NCBI GenBank assembly: GCA_017515355.1
Contig: JAFWGD010000160.1
Coordinates: 1 to 5,048, forward strand
Direction: 5' to 3'
DNA: 5,048 nt
DNA from: Coriobacteriales bacterium
GTDB lineage: Bacteria; Actinomycetota; Coriobacteriia; Coriobacteriales; CADBOM01
How positions within the stretch are numbered: the first letter of the stretch is position 1; every line of letters begins with the position of its first letter. The notes beneath the pieces are model-generated. The model had not been told where the DNA came from. It saw only the letters and a list, made by a program, of their open reading frames with translations, and did no database searches. A program made the position numbers and the translations under genes. Below are positions 1 to 5,048 of this stretch, one piece after another.

Positions 1-169
1 CATGGGCCTTCTCAACATCGGCGGACTTTCGGCCTACTATCCCCCGCTCGCCCCAATGCAGTGGATAGGCGCGATCGTCATGATCATAGGAATCTTCTGC
101 ATCGCAGTGAACCCGTTGGATCTGATACGCAGAAACGGCAATGGGAAGGAGGCCGTCAATGAGCAATAA
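1..169 (+). CDS. C-terminal end of a membrane protein, probably DMT/EamA-type transporter (partial)
   Basis: The reading frame is open from the left edge (first complete codon at 2) to TAA at 167-169, giving about 55 residues of a C-terminus. It holds one clear hydrophobic segment, roughly WIGAIVMIIGIFCIAVNPL, preceded by a Pro-rich loop (YYPPLAPMQ). A short basic/polar tail (DLIRRNGNGKEAVNEQ) follows and would be cytoplasmic by the positive-inside rule. The pattern 'P-x-Q-W-I-G-A, hydrophobic, G-I' resembles the last helix of drug/metabolite (EamA) transporters, but one helix cannot settle the family; MFS or another permease is possible. The Met at position 2 is in frame but is probably internal. 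The end overlaps the next gene's start by 11 nt, so the two genes are probably translationally coupled. Confidence 0.6.
   Translation, partial: MGLLNIGGLSAYYPPLAPMQWIGAIVMIIGIFCIAVNPLDLIRRNGNGKEAVNEQ
146..152 (+). promoter_or_regulatory. Shine-Dalgarno site deciding the start of the small winged-helix gene
   Basis: AAGGAGG lies 6 nt upstream of the ATG at 159. It falls inside the reading frame that would begin at the earlier ATG at 141, which has no comparable site before it. This favours 159 as the true start. The site lies within the end of the upstream membrane-protein gene. Confidence 0.8.
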
Positions 170-452
170 CCTGATGCCTCTCTACTATGCGATCGTCAAG
201 CATTTCATGAACGGTGAGCCCGACAGCGCGCAGGGAGTAATCGAGGCGCTCGAGCCCCAGTACGGCGATTACAAGCTCTTGACCCTCAAGGACGTTGAGG
301 AAGCGCTCGACACCGCCAAGGAAAACGGCCTTCTCGACGAGACCAGCTACGACCTCGATGAAGATGGCAAGCTGCGTCTGTGGTACCAGGTCACCGACTT
401 CGGACGCGATATGATCGACCGCTACATCGGCAAGTACAGCAATCCGGAGTAG
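159..452 (+). CDS. Small acidic winged-helix-like protein (PadR-like), 97 aa
   Basis: The start at 159 is chosen over the in-frame ATG at 141 because a perfect AAGGAGG sits 6 nt before it. The 97 residues read as a compact winged-helix pattern. Helix 1 is about residues 5-18 (LMPLYYAIVKHF), helix 2 about 22-35, and a recognition-like helix about 43-58 (LKDVEEALDTAKENGLL). A wing follows at about 61-79 (YDLDEDGKLRLWYQVTD), then a last helix beginning FGRDMIDRYI. The 'LWYQVTDFGRDMID' stretch resembles the 'YxLTxxGRxxL' wing end of PadR-type regulators. It is odd in being strongly acidic (about 20 Asp/Glu against 9 Lys/Arg by my count), which argues against ordinary DNA binding. It may instead be a protein-interaction module or a partner of the overlapping upstream transporter. 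Gene reality is well supported; function is tentative. Confidence 0.75.
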   Translation: MSNNLMPLYYAIVKHFMNGEPDSAQGVIEALEPQYGDYKLLTLKDVEEALDTAKENGLLDETSYDLDEDGKLRLWYQVTDFGRDMIDRYIGKYSNPE

Positions 453-484
453 CCTCCGCATCAACCGAAAACCTACCGAACAAT

Positions 485-524
485 AAGCGATGCCGGCGTT
501 TCGATGCCGGCATCGTTTTCGTTT
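485..524 (+). terminator. Intrinsic terminator after the winged-helix gene
   Basis: The arms CGATGCCGGC (488-497) and GCCGGCATCG (506-515) form a perfect 10-bp stem with an 8-nt loop. The stem can be extended to 485/518 by one G-U and two A-U pairs. TTTTCGTTT follows at 516-524. This is a textbook Rho-independent terminator 32 nt after the stop codon, and it separates the first transcription unit from the ene-reductase operon. Confidence 0.88.
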
Positions 525-544
525 GCAGCGAGGACTGCCTCGAT

Positions 545-683
545 ATCGCTGAAACCCTTCCTGATTGCGCTCAAAAGCCATGAAAGAAATTAAATCTCTG
601 ATACCATGAAAATTGATGAATATAGCCCGCCTAGGGCTGAGGGAATTGGAAGTCAAAACCGGCGTTAGAAGGGGGTCATTCGG
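545..683 (+). promoter_or_regulatory. AT-richer leader and probable promoter region of the three-gene operon
   Basis: The stretch between the terminator and the ATG at 684 contains no convincing gene. It is clearly AT-richer around 570-625 than its surroundings, as expected for a promoter. TGATACCAT (599-607) fits an extended -10 (TGn then 4/6 matches to TATAAT), but no good -35 lies at standard spacing. An 8-bp direct repeat CCATGAAA occurs at 578-585 and 604-611, and a short inverted repeat AGCCC/GGGCT at 624-628/634-638. Either could be an operator. The ribosome-binding site GAAGGGGG ends 8 nt before the ATG. The promoter must lie here because a terminator precedes it, but its exact position is uncertain. 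Confidence 0.4.
578..611 (+). repeat. Direct repeat CCATGAAA, two copies
   Basis: CCATGAAA occurs at 578-585 and again at 604-611, with starts 26 bp apart (about two and a half helical turns), inside the putative promoter region. AraC-family regulators often bind direct repeats, and one is encoded at the far end of the locus. A site this short could also be chance in an AT-rich stretch. Confidence 0.3.
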
Positions 684-1373
684 ATGAGTGGCAACAGGTT
701 GTTCACCGACGAAGAGCTCAAGGATCTATCGACACGCACCATCGACAAGGCCAAGCAGGCCATAGACGATGGAGATCTCGAGAAGGCCAAGGAGCTCATG
801 GATCTGCAGTACAAGCAGTTCTCGAACCTGCACGATGGCTACATGACCTGGGTCAGCGGACTGCAGACCTACATCTACAATCACTACGGAGTCGAGATTC
901 TCGAGGAGGCAGAGCGCTTCGCACACGAGGTTGAGGCTCGTCTCGTATTCAAGTTCAAGCCGCAGCCAGACGAGAAGAAGCGCATCGCGGGCTTCATCAA
1001 GGGCATGCACGGCCACGTTTTCCAGCCAATGACCGTTCTTGAGGATGACGAGAAGGTCACCTTCATCGTCAACCCGTGCGGCAGCGGCGGACGCCTCCAG
1101 GAGATGGGCGGCTACGACCCCGAGATCGGCCTGGCAAAGATCAAGGAGGCCTGCAACATCACGTTCCAGCAGGAGGATTTCCCGATCTACTGCATCCATT
1201 GCCCCGTGATGCAGGCGCAGGAGGTCGAGAGGTTCGGAAACTTCTCGTGGGTCAAGGGCTACAAGGACGACAAGGTCGGTCCCTGCTGCGTTTACCACTA
1301 CTACAAGGACAAGGCCGACATCCCTGAGAAGTACTACACGGAGATCGGCAAGGAAAAGCCTCAAGCAGAGTAA
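684..1373 (+). CDS. Cysteine-rich protein of unknown function, 229 aa
   Basis: ATG at 684 follows a good ribosome-binding site (GAAGGGGG, 8-nt spacing). The N-terminal half (about 1-100) is helical and charged, without signal peptide or membrane segment, so the protein is probably cytoplasmic. The C-terminal half carries conserved-looking motifs: MHGHVF (His109, His111), LEDDEKVTFIVNPCGSGGR (Cys132), YCIHCP (Cys170, His172, Cys173) and GPCCVYH (Cys201, Cys202, His205). These Cys and His residues could bind a metal or Fe-S cluster, or act as thiol catalysts. From memory, the 'DDEK-hydrophobic-PCGSGGRL ... YCxHC' pattern recurs in uncharacterised proteins of anaerobes, but I cannot name a characterised member. 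It is the first gene of the operon, 29 nt ahead of the ene-reductase, so it may be an accessory protein or an extra enzyme of the same pathway. The gene is certain; the function is unknown. Confidence 0.85.
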   Translation: MSGNRLFTDEELKDLSTRTIDKAKQAIDDGDLEKAKELMDLQYKQFSNLHDGYMTWVSGLQTYIYNHYGVEILEEAERFAHEVEARLVFKFKPQPDEKKRIAGFIKGMHGHVFQPMTVLEDDEKVTFIVNPCGSGGRLQEMGGYDPEIGLAKIKEACNITFQQEDFPIYCIHCPVMQAQEVERFGNFSWVKGYKDDKVGPCCVYHYYKDKADIPEKYYTEIGKEKPQAE

Positions 1374-1402
1374 CCTCCGCCTAGCAAGAGAAAGGGGACG
1401 CT

Positions 1403-3364
1403 ATGGGTCCAAGCTTCAACGAATTCCCGCATGTATTCAGCCCCATCGACCTAGGGCCGGTGCAGCTGAAGAACCGCATCCAGTTCTCGCCAACCGTATC
1501 GGCGCATTGCGAGCGAGTGAGCGGAGAGGTCACCCCTTCGATGGTCGCCTACATCGGCGCGCAGGCGCGCAGCGGCGCAGGCCTCGTCACCATCGGCTCC
1601 TCGCCGGTCAACCATGATGAGGGGCGCGACTTCCTCGGATGCCTCTCCGTGGTTCGCGACACCGATGTCCCGGGCCTTGGCAACCTTGCCAAGGAGGCGC
1701 ACATCTACGGCGCGAAGATCTCCGCCGAACTCATCCACGCAGGGCGCATCGCCAACCCGATCGCTCTCAAGGGACAGCCCGCTTGGGTATGCTCGCTCAG
1801 CGACGATCTGGCCCCCAACCGCGAATACCACGTGGTCACCAAGGCCGACCTGCAGAAGGTCATCGCCGACTTCGTGGCGGCGGCTCGCCGTCTGAAGCAA
1901 GCTGGCTTCGACATGCTGATGATCCACGGCGCGCATGGCAACCTGGTCTCCTCGTTCCTCAGCCCGGTCTTCAACACGCGCACCGACGAATACGGCGGAA
2001 GCCTGAACAACCGCATGCGCTTCCAGCTCGAGCTCCTCGAGGCGGTTCGCGCCGAGATCGGCCCTGACATGGGCATCGAGTATCGCATCAGCTCTTGGGA
2101 ATACAAGGACGGTTCGCCTTCGGTCGAGGATATCGCAGCATTCCTCAAGGAAGCTGGGAAGTACATCAACCTGGCCAACCTCTCCGGCGGCCTGATCTGC
2201 GACCTCAGCCTGGTCCAGTTCATGATGCCCTCCTACCTGGTGGCCCGCAACATCAACGTCGAGCGCACCGCCCGCATCAGGGAGCTCATCGATACGCCGG
2301 TCGCAGCGGTTGGAAACATCCCCGACATCTACGCTGCCGAGGAGATCGTCGCAACCGGCAAGGCCGACATCGTCGCGATGGCGCGCAACATGGTCGCCGA
2401 CATCGAGCTGCCGAAGAAGGCTTGGCGCGGCCAGGCAGATCGCATCAAGCCTTGCCTGCACTGCAACCTCTGCATCACCACCCCAGGCTTAGGTCAACCG
2501 GTGCGCTGCTCCGTCAGCCCCACGCGCGGACGTGAGCTGCAGTTCGAGCACATCGCCAAGGCCGACAAGCCTGGACGCGTGATGGTCATCGGCGGCGGCC
2601 CTGCTGGCATGCAGGCTGCCCAGATCGCCACGCTTCGCGGCCACAAGGTCGATCTATACGAGGCGGAAGGCGAGCTTGGCGGAAGGCTGCGCGAGGCTTC
2701 GGCGATGTGGTGCAAGGACTACTTCCGCCGCTACCTCAAGTGGAGCATCCGCGAGACGGAGGAGTGCGGAGCCACGATCCACCTCAACACCAAGGTGACT
2801 CCCGAGCTCATCGAAGCAGAGAAGCCCGACTTCGTCGTCCTGGCGATCGGTGCCGATCACATCGTTCCGAAGATCCCCGGAATCGATGGCGAGAACGTGA
2901 TCAACGTCACCGAGGCCGACCTGCGCCTCAAGCCCGTCGGCAAGCGCGTAGTCTTCTGCGGCGCTGGCCTGAGCTCCACCGAGGCCGGAATCGACCTTGC
3001 CCATGAGGAGGGCTGCGAGGTCACGCTCATCGACATGCTGCCAGCCAACATGCTCATGCGCGAGATCCCGTTCGAGAACAGCGGTGCGCTGAAAGATTGG
3101 ATGAAGAAGCTCGACATCAAGCTCATCGACGAGGCGAAGGTATGCTCCATCGGAGACGGATATGTCGAATATGAGCGCAACGGCGAAGTCGCGCGCATCG
3201 AGTGCGACACCGTGGTCACCTCGTTCGGTCTGAAGCCAGACGCCAAGGTCGTCGACGAGCTGCGCTACGTGGTGCCCGACACGGTCGTCGTCGGCGATGC
3301 CAACGAGGCGCGCAACATCTACTGGGCCAACCACGACGCATTCAACCAGGTGGTGTGGCTGTAA
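1403..3364 (+). CDS. Old Yellow Enzyme-type FMN/[4Fe-4S]/FAD ene-reductase (BaiCD/dienoyl-CoA reductase family), 653 aa
   Basis: This enzyme is predicted to reduce an activated C=C bond with NADH. Residues 1 to about 345 form the OYE TIM barrel: KNRIQFSP (23-30), HAGR (112-115), and a long signature at 168-207 (GFDMLMIHGAHGN, then FLSPVFNTRTDEYGGSLNNR). A cluster motif follows with Cys351, Cys354, Cys357 and Cys369. A FAD domain starts at VMVIGGGPAGM (393-403), with the E420 and GGRL (426-429) signals. A nested NAD domain begins VVFCGAGLSS (516-525), and the C-terminal GDANEARNIYWANHDA (631-646) closes the FAD site. Asp544 at the end of a strand suggests NADH preference. The length matches the family (about 640-670 aa). 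Substrate-binding His175 and His178 are present, but the usual Tyr proton donor is Asn180, and the third Gly of the NAD motif is Ser525. The family includes BaiCD/BaiH, daidzein reductase, FldZ and FadH; the substrate here is unknown. RBS GGGG lies 5 nt upstream. Confidence 0.93.
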   Translation: MGPSFNEFPHVFSPIDLGPVQLKNRIQFSPTVSAHCERVSGEVTPSMVAYIGAQARSGAGLVTIGSSPVNHDEGRDFLGCLSVVRDTDVPGLGNLAKEAHIYGAKISAELIHAGRIANPIALKGQPAWVCSLSDDLAPNREYHVVTKADLQKVIADFVAAARRLKQAGFDMLMIHGAHGNLVSSFLSPVFNTRTDEYGGSLNNRMRFQLELLEAVRAEIGPDMGIEYRISSWEYKDGSPSVEDIAAFLKEAGKYINLANLSGGLICDLSLVQFMMPSYLVARNINVERTARIRELIDTPVAAVGNIPDIYAAEEIVATGKADIVAMARNMVADIELPKKAWRGQADRIKPCLHCNLCITTPGLGQPVRCSVSPTRGRELQFEHIAKADKPGRVMVIGGGPAGMQAAQIATLRGHKVDLYEAEGELGGRLREASAMWCKDYFRRYLKWSIRETEECGATIHLNTKVTPELIEAEKPDFVVLAIGADHIVPKIPGIDGENVINVTEADLRLKPVGKRVVFCGAGLSSTEAGIDLAHEEGCEVTLIDMLPANMLMREIPFENSGALKDWMKKLDIKLIDEAKVCSIGDGYVEYERNGEVARIECDTVVTSFGLKPDAKVVDELRYVVPDTVVVGDANEARNIYWANHDAFNQVVWL

Positions 3365-3374
3365 CTGGAAACCT

Positions 3375-3402
3375 GGGCGCCCTCGTCCGCACGAGGGCGC
3401 TC
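3375..3402 (+). terminator. Strong hairpin between ene-reductase and SDR genes (attenuator, partial terminator or processing site)
   Basis: The arms GCGCCCTCGT (3377-3386) and ACGAGGGCGC (3391-3400) are perfectly complementary around the 4-nt loop CCGC. A G-U and a G-C pair extend the stem to 12 bp (3375/3402). It starts 11 nt after the ene-reductase stop. The downstream bases (TCGTCATGACAG) are not T-rich, so it is a poor intrinsic terminator. Partial read-through, 3'-end protection or RNA processing would each fit, giving different levels of the flanking genes. Confidence 0.55.
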
Positions 3403-3460
3403 GTCATGACAGCAAGGATACTAAGGCGATTGGAATATCGAAACTGAAAGGAGCAAGACA

Positions 3461-4255
3461 ATGGCAGGACGTTTGGAGGGAAAGGTATGCATCATCACCG
3501 GTACTTCGTCTGGAATGGGCGAGGAGACCGCTCGCGTATTCGCACGCGAGGGCGCTAAGGTCGTCTGCTGCGCAAGGCGCGTCGAGAAGGGCCAGAAGGT
3601 AGTCGATGAGATCCGCGCCGAGGGCGGCGAGGCCATCTTCGTCAAGTGCGACGTGTGCGAGCTCGAGGATCTCGACAACCTCGTGAAGACCTGCGTCGAC
3701 ACCTACGGCACGATCGATGTCCTCATCGCCAACGCTGGCACCGGCGGCTTCTTCAACATCCATGAGATGGATCTCGAGAAGGACTTCTACAGGCTGTTCA
3801 ACCTCTTCGCGCGCTCGAGCTGGTATCTCAGCAAGCTCGTCCTCCCCTACATGATGGAGCAGAAGAAGGGCGACATCATCTTCGTCCTCTCCACCGCCGC
3901 CATCGAGGGTTGCCCGCAGGGCAGCGCGTATTCGGGCGCCAAGGCAGCCGTCGACCGCCTCTCCAAGGCCCTCGCAATGGCCTATGGCCCCTACAACATC
4001 CGCTCGAACACCATCATGCCCGGACTGATCACCACCGAGCTCTCCACCCCTGGAGGAATTGTCGAGAGGATGCAACTCCCCTACATCCCGCTGGGCCGTC
4101 CAGGCAACGTAACCGAGATCGCGAACGCGCTCCTCTTCCTCGCCAGCGACGAGTGCCGCTTCTGCACCGGCGCCGACCTCATCATCGACGGCGGCAACAA
4201 GGCCGGACTGCTCTACCCGGTTCCGAAGGGCGGAGACCTCAGGACCGACGCATAG
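3461..4255 (+). CDS. Classical short-chain dehydrogenase/reductase (hydroxysteroid dehydrogenase-like), 264 aa
   Basis: This is an oxidoreductase interconverting an alcohol and a ketone with a nicotinamide cofactor. It has a Rossmann fold with cofactor motif TGTSSGMG (13-20), Asp64, and IANAG (89-93). The catalytic tetrad is complete: Asn114, Ser144 (VLSTAA), Tyr157 and Lys161 (YSGAK). PG at 187-188 and IIDGG near 241-245 complete the family pattern. Ala38-Arg39-Arg40 after the second strand suggests NADP(H) preference. Length and order match FabG/BaiA/7-alpha-HSDH-type enzymes, with a short C-terminal tail (LLYPVPKGGD) past the usual end. It contains nine cysteines, fitting an anaerobe. AAAGGAG ends 7 nt before the ATG. 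It follows the ene-reductase by 96 nt with a hairpin between, so co-transcription is likely but possibly attenuated. A steroid, bile acid, isoflavone-type ketone or another cyclic alcohol are candidate substrates; sequence alone does not choose among them. Confidence 0.92.
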   Translation: MAGRLEGKVCIITGTSSGMGEETARVFAREGAKVVCCARRVEKGQKVVDEIRAEGGEAIFVKCDVCELEDLDNLVKTCVDTYGTIDVLIANAGTGGFFNIHEMDLEKDFYRLFNLFARSSWYLSKLVLPYMMEQKKGDIIFVLSTAAIEGCPQGSAYSGAKAAVDRLSKALAMAYGPYNIRSNTIMPGLITTELSTPGGIVERMQLPYIPLGRPGNVTEIANALLFLASDECRFCTGADLIIDGGNKAGLLYPVPKGGDLRTDA

Positions 4256-4267
4256 CCCGTATGCATT

Positions 4268-4303
4268 GGGAAGGGGGCGGCTGGACCCGTCCCCTTCCCT
4301 TTC
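4268..4303 (+). terminator. Probable terminator of the operon (hairpin 1)
   Basis: GGGAAGGGG (4268-4276) pairs perfectly with CCCCTTCCC (4291-4299), a 9-bp stem around a 14-nt loop that a G-U pair could shorten. A short T run (TTT, 4300-4302) follows on the + strand. It starts 12 nt after the SDR stop codon. The T-tract is brief, so termination may be partial or aided by the next hairpin. Confidence 0.55.
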
Positions 4304-4316
4304 GAAGCCTCATGCA

Positions 4317-4348
4317 AAGAGCCAGCCCCAATGCGTGGGCTGGCTCTT
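4317..4348. terminator. Bidirectional terminator hairpin between convergent genes (hairpin 2)
   Basis: AAGAGCCAGCCC (4317-4328) and GGGCTGGCTCTT (4337-4348) form a perfect 12-bp stem with an 8-nt loop. It lies 30 nt past the end of the - strand AraC gene and after hairpin 1 of the + strand operon. U-tracts are short in both directions: CTCTTT reading the - strand and CTCTT then CCCGTTT reading the + strand. Its position between two converging genes supports termination for both. Confidence 0.65.
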
Positions 4349-4378
4349 CCCGTTTGCGCAATATGCCTTGGATGTTCC

Positions 4379-5048
4379 CTATCCTGCGCGGTACTCGCTT
4401 GGTAGCATCCCAATCGCCTCGCGGAATGCCGCAGCGAACTTGGAGGGGTTCGAGTATCCCATGCGCAGAGCTATCTCGGCGATCGTGAGATTGCTCTCAC
4501 GCAAAAGCACCGTTGCCTGCGACATGCGAAATTGGCGCAGGTAGGCATGGATCGGCATGCCGTAGACCTCGCGGAAGCATTTCTGCATGCTCGTATACGG
4601 GAAGCCGAAATGCTCTGAGAGCTCCTCGAGCGTCGTATCCTTCGAGAGATCGGCGATGAGCGCGTCGCGAATCGCGTGGATCTTCTCGATCTGCGAGGTG
4701 CTGAATAGCGGGCGCTCGCTGGGCTGGCTGTCCGGCGTGCGCTGACCGAGGAAGAGCAGCGCCTCCATCACCTTGAGCTCGAAATAGGCCTCGCGGAAGG
4801 GCTCGGGCGCGCTGTAGATCTCGCAGAAGATGTGCACGAGCGTGGGGTCGCCACGGAAGACATACGAGCCCGCTGGGCTGCAGAAGGTCTCGCGCAGCCC
4901 CGTCAAATCGACGGGAAAGCCGCTTGGGGAGAGCACATCGAGGGAGGCGCGGGCAGAATCGATGTCGAACTCCACGGAGAGCCCACGGTAGAAGCCGTTC
5001 GGGAAGGAATAGGGACGCACGAGCGACATGCGATCGTCGATGCACATG
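4379..5048 (-). CDS. AraC/XylS-family transcriptional regulator (N-terminus outside window)
   Basis: The frame is open from the right edge to TAG at 4379-4381. At least 222 residues are visible, numbered here from the Met whose codon is at 5045-5047. The C-terminal ~85 residues are an AraC DNA-binding domain with two helix-turn-helix units. The first is about 138-163 (TTLEELSEHFGFPYTSMQKCF). The second is about 187-220 (LTIAEIALRMGYSNPSKFAAAF), ending in the family signature with G213, P216 and YR (219-220). Residues 1-115 would be part of a ligand-sensing or dimerisation domain that I do not recognise. Family members are usually 270-330 aa and the frame has no stop before the edge, so the Met at 5047 is probably internal. 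The gene converges on the ene-reductase/SDR operon and is a candidate regulator of it, but could equally control genes to the right. Confidence 0.88.
   Translation of the reverse strand, partial: MCIDDRMSLVRPYSFPNGFYRGLSVEFDIDSARASLDVLSPSGFPVDLTGLRETFCSPAGSYVFRGDPTLVHIFCEIYSAPEPFREAYFELKVMEALLFLGQRTPDSQPSERPLFSTSQIEKIHAIRDALIADLSKDTTLEELSEHFGFPYTSMQKCFREVYGMPIHAYLRQFRMSQATVLLRESNLTIAEIALRMGYSNPSKFAAAFREAIGMLPSEYRAG

Noticed and set aside
141..158. Earlier start at 141 for the small winged-helix protein (103 aa)
   Set aside because: The extra codons contain the AAGGAGG that serves the ATG at 159, and no ribosome-binding site precedes 141.
580..668. Two tiny leader frames, ATG 580-TGA 609 (9 codons) and ATG 606-TAG 668 (20 codons), overlapping as ATGA and ending near the ribosome-binding site at 667-675
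   Set aside because: Neither has a Shine-Dalgarno sequence, the peptides carry no run of regulatory codons, and the first ATG may lie upstream of the transcript start. Coupled leader peptides remain possible but unsupported.
1451..2461. 336-codon open frame antisense to the ene-reductase gene
   Set aside because: It is a by-product of GC-rich codon use on the + strand: low-complexity Asp/Val/Arg/Leu-rich translation with no motif, opposite a gene with full family signatures. The same holds for the antisense frames at 726-1364, 2654-3334 and 3404-4075.
684..4255. Assignment as a bai bile-acid operon or an equol operon
   Set aside because: Only the enzyme families match. The diagnostic partner genes are absent from the window, and the active-site Asn180 and Cys-rich protein do not point to either, so no gene symbols were given.
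1..5048. Search for CRISPR arrays, tRNA or rRNA genes, insertion sequences and attachment sites
   Set aside because: No regularly spaced repeats, transposase-like frames, terminal inverted repeats or tRNA-like stretches were seen by eye.

Overview
The window is GC-rich DNA with strong Shine-Dalgarno sites and tightly packed genes. It encodes a clostridial-type flavin/Fe-S ene-reductase, a cysteine-rich SDR and an AraC regulator. Together these suggest an anaerobic, high-GC gut actinobacterium (Coriobacteriia/Eggerthellaceae type). This is an inference from gene content and base composition; no rRNA or other taxonomic marker is present.

Left edge (1-530): the last ~55 codons of a membrane protein on the + strand, probably the final helix of a DMT/EamA-type transporter. 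It overlaps by 11 nt a 97-residue, strongly acidic, winged-helix-like (PadR-like) small protein. A good intrinsic terminator (485-524) closes this unit.

Centre (about 531-4255): an AT-richer leader (about 545-683) precedes a three-gene + strand unit. It holds (i) a 229-aa cysteine-rich protein of unknown function with PCGSGG, YCIHC and CC motifs, (ii) a 653-aa Old Yellow Enzyme-type FMN/[4Fe-4S]/FAD ene-reductase of the 2,4-dienoyl-CoA reductase/BaiCD/daidzein reductase architecture, and (iii) a 264-aa classical SDR with an intact catalytic tetrad. A 10-12 bp hairpin sits in the 96-bp gap before the SDR and may tune its expression.

Right edge (4256-5048): two hairpins lie between the convergent SDR and AraC genes. 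An AraC/XylS-family regulator on the - strand follows, and its N-terminus runs off the window.

Working model: the ene-reductase (C=C reduction) and the SDR (carbonyl/hydroxyl interconversion) act on successive positions of an alicyclic, steroid-like, isoflavone-like or aromatic substrate, as in the bai and equol pathways. The cysteine-rich protein would be an accessory or additional enzyme, and the AraC protein a candidate local regulator. The substrate cannot be read from the sequence. The most striking detail is that the ene-reductase has Asn (N180) where OYE enzymes normally carry the proton-donating Tyr.
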